Source: Strigamia acuminata
Lineage: Eukaryota > Arthropoda > Chilopoda > Geophilomorpha > Linotaeniidae
Length of the DNA stretch: 64,000 bases
Assembly (NCBI GenBank): GCA_949358305.1
Contig: OX442316.1
Location: 12,834,001-12,898,000, forward strand
Direction: 5' to 3'
Shown piece after piece: positions 57,511 to 64,000 of this stretch; positions within the stretch are counted from its first letter, which is position 1, and every line of letters starts with the position of its first letter. The notes beneath the pieces were generated by a model that did no database searches, was not told the origin of the DNA, and saw only the letters and a list, made by a program, of their open reading frames with translations. Made by a program: the position numbers and the translations under genes.

Positions 57511-58849
57511 CTAAGAAACAAAATAAATAAATAAATAAATAAATAAATAAATAGATAAATAAATAAAATTAATTAAAATAAATAAATTAATTTTCTTTAT
57601 TTTATTTTCGTATTTTTCTATTTTCATATTATATTGCGAGAAAATGAAAGCAAAGAAACTTTTTTATTAGTCACGCCTAAAATTCAAAGTTGTTCGTCAC
57701 TAAGTGTGAAAAAAATAATGAGCGGAACACTAACATGATGGCTAATTTTTTATTTCCAGTCGGTCCATTGATTTTTTGTTGCTATGGAATCAATGTTTGC
57801 AAGTATAAGAGGAACTTGGCAAAATTTACCGTGAACACTGCATTCCACGCAAGCCCCCGTTCCAGCCACACAGGTAAGAGACAATAGTCACAGGTGGCAA
57901 TGTCACTTTCAGTTCAGGTTCAAATAACAGTTAAATCGACACGTCATCAAATAATAACTTTCAAATTACATTCTTAATAACTCGTACGTCCTTGAAAAAT
58001 GCATTTTAAATGGGTTAATCAAACGTTTCCAACGCAATTAAATAGCAATTTGAATGTTTATGAGCGCTATTGACATTATATTCATTGTCGGCTTTGTGCA
58101 CTATGAATTGTACTCGTTTAACTGTTACCGTGTAAAATTAAACTGACAATACAAGATTTACGTGTACTTGTCTAATCGTAATGATTTTTCTTCAAGGTTA
58201 GTTTATTATTAGTTTTTCTTTTAAAACATTACAATTTAACCTTGTCATGCAGAAATAATTTGTTTCAGCTATTTTATAATCAATTATCAATGAAAAATCA
58301 TTTTATTTATCAACAGTTGTTGTTTAGATGTTATTGTGTGAAACAAATTGTCACCTTATCGGTATTGTGTGAGATTCACACACGTGCGAAGACAATTGAA
58401 TTACAGCAGGTCAGGAAGTATTTAAAGAATGAATGACTATTGGCATTGCCATACCAACTGAGTTTATTGGGGTCAAAAGGGTAACGCGTGTTTGCGAGTT
58501 AATGACGCAATGCTGGCGCCTCTTTTTTGGGATAATTGATGGGGGTAGGTGGGGACAAAAGCTGGGAGGAATCACGAATAGGACTAATTCCCCTATTAAA
58601 CGTGACCTAATTATGTATTTTTGATCGATTTACTGTAATCAAAACAATTTTTCAGGTGGAGTGAAATTAATACCAAGTAGTGAGCAGTCCTTACCTTAAC
58701 TATATAGTTCTTGGAAAAATATGTAATCAAAACATTAGTCATGAGAAAATCAATATTTGAATTTACTACTGTAGTAACTAATGACAGGGCGTACTAACTA
58801 GGTAATCATTAGGCCCACTGCTATAATGGGGCCCCTTGATGATTTGTGA

Positions 58850-59130
58850 AAAAATTGAGAAAAAACCTGAGAAATTTTAAAAAATTTGAGAATTTTTTTG
58901 GAAAATTCCTTACAATTTGAGAATTTTTGGAAAAATTGAGAAAATTTGAGAATTTTGGAAAAATTGAGAAAATTTGAGAATTTTGGAAAAATTGAGAAAA
59001 ATTGAGAAAATTTGAGAATATTTGAAAAATTGGAGAAAATGTTAAAAAATATGAGAAATTTGAGAGATTTTCGACTAATTCTAAGTAACTTGAGAGATTT
59101 TCGACTAATTCTAAGTAACTTGAGAGAATT
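58850..59130. repeat. Degenerate tandem repeat between GGGGCCCC-type ends
   Basis: Degenerate copies of ttgagaaaatttgagaattttggaaaaa. The array is bounded by ggggccccttgatg (about 58829) and ggggccccttcttgg (about 59189), which may be the edges of a small element. No open frame of interest is seen. Confidence 0.55.
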
Positions 59131-59656
59131 TCCAGAAGTTTTGAAAAATTATTCAAATTTTTACATTAAAAACATTTTTTTTTACTCGGGGCCCCTTCTT
59201 GGCTTGGGCCCCCTGCGCTGCGGGGAGTGTGGGCAGTACGCCACTAACTGACAGTATTAAATAATTTCTTAAACGTTGCAAAGAGTAAAAACCTTATTGG
59301 ACAAACTCCAGATCAATTTCTTCACGGATATATAAAGCTGTTAAAAATAATGACTAACCATAACGCCCCGCCCATTTAAAGTGGACATTCTTCCACAAAA
59401 AAAAAAAACTCATTCAGGGTACTCAAACAAAAAAAGCCTGGTTTCAAGAGGGAATTGATTTTCCAATTATAGAACAACCATTCAAACCAGGAAGATGTAA
59501 AAAAAAAAAAAAAAAAACCAAAATAAGAAAAAGAAAAAATGAATAGTTATTTTATTATATTTACACGGGTTAATGCGCTATGAACGAGTAGAACGACCTT
59601 TTCCTTTCTGTTTTCAGCTAAAGTGCAATACAGAGAAAACCACTCAACCAATAACA

Positions 59657-62600
59657 ATGTCCACTCCAAACACCAGCGATGACAGTATTAAAGTATGGCT
59701 CAAGACGGGTGATATTGACAAGTTAGAAGAAGCTGTGATCAATGGATATGGAGATCAATTACGCAACAAAACGTCGAGGATTCCTAAAATCAACCATTTT
59801 CTCAAACAAGTGCCCCATTTTCAGGTAAACTAAGCAATAGTTATAGTTAAATGTCATCTCTATGGTGACTGTAAAGTGACCACAACGGAAACAGCGTTTT
59901 ATAAATAGCTAAAATATTAATATAACATTAATCGAGCATTTTTTATCTGATGACAGGGTAAAATCGACGCGATCCACGAAGCGGTGGCACAAGGGAAATT
60001 GAGGGAAGTGCAGAGCCTGCTGGACCGTAAGAAGTTGGCAATGTGCCGCATTCAGACCGGTGCGAGTCCTCTTCACACCGCCGTATTGAATAATCAGACC
60101 AACATTGCAAAATACATTCTTGAGAAATTTCCCACGGCAATACAAGCTCGTGATAATGTGAGTAGATGGACGTATTAACCTTCAACAAAACAAAGGAGAT
60201 TTTTACAATAAAATGATTTGAAATTAAAATAAATAACTTGAGAAATTGAAACTTGTCCTTCCACTGACAGTTCATTTCCTCTTCCTCGTAATGTTCAATT
60301 TTGCATTACTTTGATGAATTAATCCGACAATAAAAGCAAGAGGAGAAAATTCGTGGATATTAATACAAATTATTTTGAAATTTTTATATTTTCTCCACTC
60401 GAGAAACTCTGACTAGGAGAAAAAAAATTCTGTTTTTACACGATTTTAGAAAAATTAATTCAATTCCGTCCATACACGATTTCTTTTGATTTAACGCAGT
60501 TGAAAAAATTGCCTTTTAAAAATTTGATTTAAATTTTGGATTTTTTGGATTTATTTGCGGAATTCCCATTGTTTGTCTCTTTTTACACTCTTTTTTCTGG
60601 AAGGAATCTACAGTGTAAAAAGAGAATTGGGTGTATCAAAGTTTGTATTCAACGTTTGCGCATTTTCTAATGACTTGACCATTACTTTTTCCCATAATTA
60701 AGAGAGGTCATTTTTAATCACATATTAATGTTTGTCAATTTCTGCAGCAAGGACGAACTGCTCTTCATTATGCATCGGTTTTGACGGACGAGGGCGAAAT
60801 GTACAGAATATTGCTCGAATACGGCGCCGACAAAAAAGCCACAGACATGGTAATTCTAAAAAAAATCGTCAATTTCATTAAACTAATAATTATGTCAAAT
60901 TTAGAGAGGAAAAATTCCAGAATACTATTTACAAAACCCCGAAGAAATGCCCTTAAAAAGTCTCCGCGATGGCGCAATCAGCAAGGCCGTAAGAAGAAAC
61001 GATAGAAGAAGTGACAGAGGTCGGCCCACTGACACAGCATCAAGTAAGACTGAACAAAAAAAACACAAGTTTCTCATTCATCGTCTAATTACTTTCTCGG
61101 CCTTAACGACATTAAACGATGACTCATTTCAGTATCAGTTCCTTCAAAAATTGAAGTGCGGATGCTCATTCAAAAGGCAGATTTGCACAAATTAGAGGCA
61201 ATTGTCCTTAACGGTTATGGTGATCGGCTCTTGGGCGAGTCTTCAGTTAATAGTCGTGTCAAGGAATTCCTCGATCAAGTGCCGGAGTTTATGGTATAAT
61301 TAAAACACGACAAATAAGGTCGGAGAAATTTACATATTTAAATGAACTGCAGATCAAAGTTGCAAATCTTCATGCGGCAGCTGTGGACGGAAGTCTCCGC
61401 GACGTGCGGAATCTTCTAGACAGACGCACATTGGTCATTGCGAGGGATCCATACGGTGCGAATGTGTTGCACAGATCAGTTGTCCACAACCACCATAATA
61501 TCGTCAAATATTTAGTCCACAACTATCCGGAAACGATCAATACCATTGATTTTGTAAGCAGAACGAGAGAAAATAATTGGGAATCAGTAAAACACATTGA
61601 TTTCTGCTCAACTTAACAAACTTAATGGTTTTTTTCCCCTTCTTTTTTGTTCTCCTCTTCTATATTTAAATATTTATTTTACCAGGATGGGCGAACACCA
61701 CTTCATTATTCAGTAGCAGTCGAAGATGACAGAATTTATAAAACCCTCATTGGTGCCGGGGCTGACGAATCGATTAAAGATAATGTAAACAAGTTGTTTT
61801 GAAAAAAGAAAATTGATTATATATTAACAACTAAGCGAGTACATTAGTTGACAAACGTAGAAGTAAAATTGTTTATTGGATATCGATTGAAAAACAATTT
61901 TATTTTTACATTTCACGTTTTTTTTTGCACTATTTTTATTTCTCGTGAGTTTGTGCATGTGTCGATTTAGGCAGGCAAACGGACGGATTTTTACAAAATG
62001 TATACGTTGGATATCCACCGAGTTGTCAAAAGGGATAAACACTTAGCTTCCAAATCCAACGAAAACCATTCCACTTACTACAAAACGTTGACTCCTAACC
62101 TTCCTTCCTCCAAAAGTACGTCAATTTGGGCTTTTTTGAAACAGCGCATGATTCATCTATGATAAATTAAATCACATTAAATTTTTACTTTTCATAAATG
62201 AATCTGTATCTGTAAATAAATTCCCAAGTCGCCAATATCTAATTCTAAATGATGAAAACAAATCCTTAAAACAAAAATCCGCAGGCGGTAGAAGCCAAAA
62301 TGGGTCCCTGACAGCTTTCAATTTAAGACAATGGGTCCGCAATGGAGACATGAACAAACTGGAGCAATTAGTCCTTGAAGGACACGGCGTGCGACTAATA
62401 AACCAGTCTGCAGTCGACAGTCGAACAAGAACCTTCCTCAAGAAAATACCCGTCTTCCTGGTATAACCAACTTCAAGTGTACAATAATACCTGGATTTGC
62501 GCAATAGTTACTTTCCGTACAACAAATCCGCCCCTTTTACGGCATGCCCCCCCTAAGCGGGGTAATACGCCAAAATGTCAATAGTAAACACCACGCAAAT

Positions 62601-64000
62601 CGAGCGATTATTGTATTACAGGATGAGATAATCGCCATAGTAATACGAGCCCAAACAGGACGTGCCAAAGTTGATTCAACAAACTTTTGTGCTGCGTGGG
62701 TGGAGATTAAGCGATATTTCACCCGCCCACTTGAATAACAGTAATAAAACCCTCGTTCACACAGAGAAAAATCGAATCCCTGCACGAAGCTGTGGTTAGC
62801 GGCAACCTACGTCAAGTCAAGGTGCTTCTAGACCGCAAACAATTAGCCAAAAGTAAACACCAAGAAGGTGGACTGGGTTTACTCCACAAATCCCTTTCGT
62901 ATAACCATCCCCACATAACCAGTTACATCTGCCAAAGGTACCCCGAAGCCCTTCTAGTCAAAGACAACGTAAGATTACTAGTTAGAGCCCTCCTCCCACA
63001 TTTCACTGACCACTAAATCCCAACTCTAGGAAGGTCGCATTCCCTTGCACTATGCAGCTGTTATCAAAGATGACGGCAGTGCTTACCATTTGCTGCGGGA
63101 GGCTGGGGCTGATCCACTAGCTGTAGACAGAGTAAGGTCACAAAAAAGGATAATATAAAAATAAATATAAATAAATAAATAAAGAAAGTGGGCTAATTGG
63201 GCACTAAGTCAAAAAGCGATCTGCCGTGTTGTTTTTCAGAAAGGAAATACGGCCATTCATTATAAAGAACACCCTGAAGAGTTGGATCTGCTCGAGATGC
63301 AAAACCGAATTAATCGCATGAGGTCAAGGATGCAGGCAATTAAAAAGTCGTCCAGTAATCATAGACAACGATATGGAGGTCAGTTTTCCTCTTGTTTTAT
63401 TGCGACTGTCATTCCGAACTGCATTTTTTGCTCCAACGCGTAGGAGGCTTTCGAGTTACAAGGGCAAACATCCGTAAATGGATTCATGCTGAAGATGTGG
63501 AAAAACTCAATCAAGTTGTCTTCGAAGGTCATGGAACCAAGTTGTTGGTCGAGACGTCAAGCAGTGCAAAGGTTAAGGAGTTTCTCAAAACAGTGCCAAA
63601 TCTCATCGTAAGTAATTAATACGTCCATTATTTTTTGCTTCTAAAATTAACATTTATATTTCTGCAATTGAAGGGAACGATTAGGGACGTGAATCAAGCA
63701 GCACAGGAGGGAAATTTAGCACAACTGCAAGAAATAGTTGATAACAAGCAATTGTTTCTAAGCAAAGATATTGCTGGTATTTCGCCCTTGCATCGAGCTG
63801 TTGTAATGGGGCATAGAGATATTAGTAAATATATTGTACAGGAATGTCCAGATTCAGTCAAAGCTATGGACCACGTATGGAATCTTAAAAAATTCAATTT
63901 TTTTCTTTAGTTTTGAGTGAATTTTTGTTCGTAGGAAGGGAAAACGGCACTGCATTACGCAGCTGCGCTTCCAAAAGATGACAATTTCATTTACAATATG
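59657..64000 (+). CDS. Modular ankyrin-repeat protein, 5' part (continues past the window)
   Basis: Fifteen exons in phase: 59657-59824, 59957-60157, 60748-60849, 60905-61043, 61133-61293, 61353-61553, 61686-61784, 61971-62115, 62285-62460, 62765-62968, 63030-63131, 63240-63378, 63444-63607, 63674-63874 and 63935 onward. They encode a module repeated four times. Each has a head segment (for example VWLKTGDIDKLEEAVINGYG ending in a FL-x-VP motif), an ankyrin exon (HEAV...REVQSLLDRK...ASPLH) and a second ankyrin exon (GRTALHYA...LLEYGAD). A variable charged linker exon follows. Exon boundaries recur at the same places in each module. I have seen this architecture in arthropod proteins but cannot give a name or role. 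The start ATG follows an acceptor at about 59620. Confidence 0.85.

Noticed and set aside
1-64000. tRNA or rRNA genes
   Set aside because: No cloverleaf-like segment with A and B boxes or rRNA core sequence was noticed by eye. A tRNAscan run would settle it.

Overview
The window is nuclear DNA of an invertebrate animal, most likely an arthropod. It is AT-rich, with single-copy genes split by short AT-rich introns (mostly 50-150 nt), arthropod-like protein families, a TTAGG-like array and many transposable elements. I cannot name the species.

Layout. 1-3005 holds repeats, including a hAT MITE with a perfect 8-bp target-site duplication (TSD). 3006-4043 is a Mutator-like (MULE) MITE, repeated almost identically at 33379-34416. 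4044-13124 carries the 3' part of a dystroglycan gene. One of its coding exons is split by a complete 6.04-kb Ty3/gypsy-type retrotransposon (4514-10552), which itself contains a Tc1-like fold-back transposon. MON1 (minus, 14094-16242) and GTF3C2 (plus, 17077-21077) follow. 20.4-33.2 kb is repeat territory: duplicated units, a Tc1 palindrome, a 21-bp minisatellite, a 3.5-kb 26-bp minisatellite with higher-order structure, and a 62-bp satellite. That satellite runs into 5' dystroglycan exons at 33142-33378. From 35 kb on the genes are compact and intact: a MULE-type zinc-finger protein (minus), OXNAD1, MINDY3, a shugoshin (all plus), an orphan class A GPCR (minus), PSMD13/Rpn9 (plus), a WIP-family protein (minus), and the start of a large modular ankyrin-repeat gene (plus) that leaves the window.

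Main observations. (1) The two MULE copies have exchanged flanks. The left flank of copy 1 and the right flank of copy 2 share one 9-bp TSD; the left flank of copy 2 and the right flank of copy 1 share another and rejoin a continuous dystroglycan exon. Dystroglycan is therefore circularly permuted in the window. This is the pattern expected if a roughly 30-kb circle had integrated by recombination between MULE copies, or if the assembly made an equivalent misjoin. (2) The retrotransposon in the next dystroglycan exon has termini that look like splice sites. Splicing at them would remove the element and leave an in-frame 18-nt insertion. (3) The three cellular genes inside the permuted segment all show apparent frameshifts or insertions. 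The genes to the right that I checked splice by splice do not.

Functionally the genes are unrelated housekeeping and signalling genes: membrane-matrix adhesion, endosomal Rab7 activation, Pol III transcription, redox, deubiquitination, centromere cohesion, proteasome lid and actin regulation. There is no operon-like logic.
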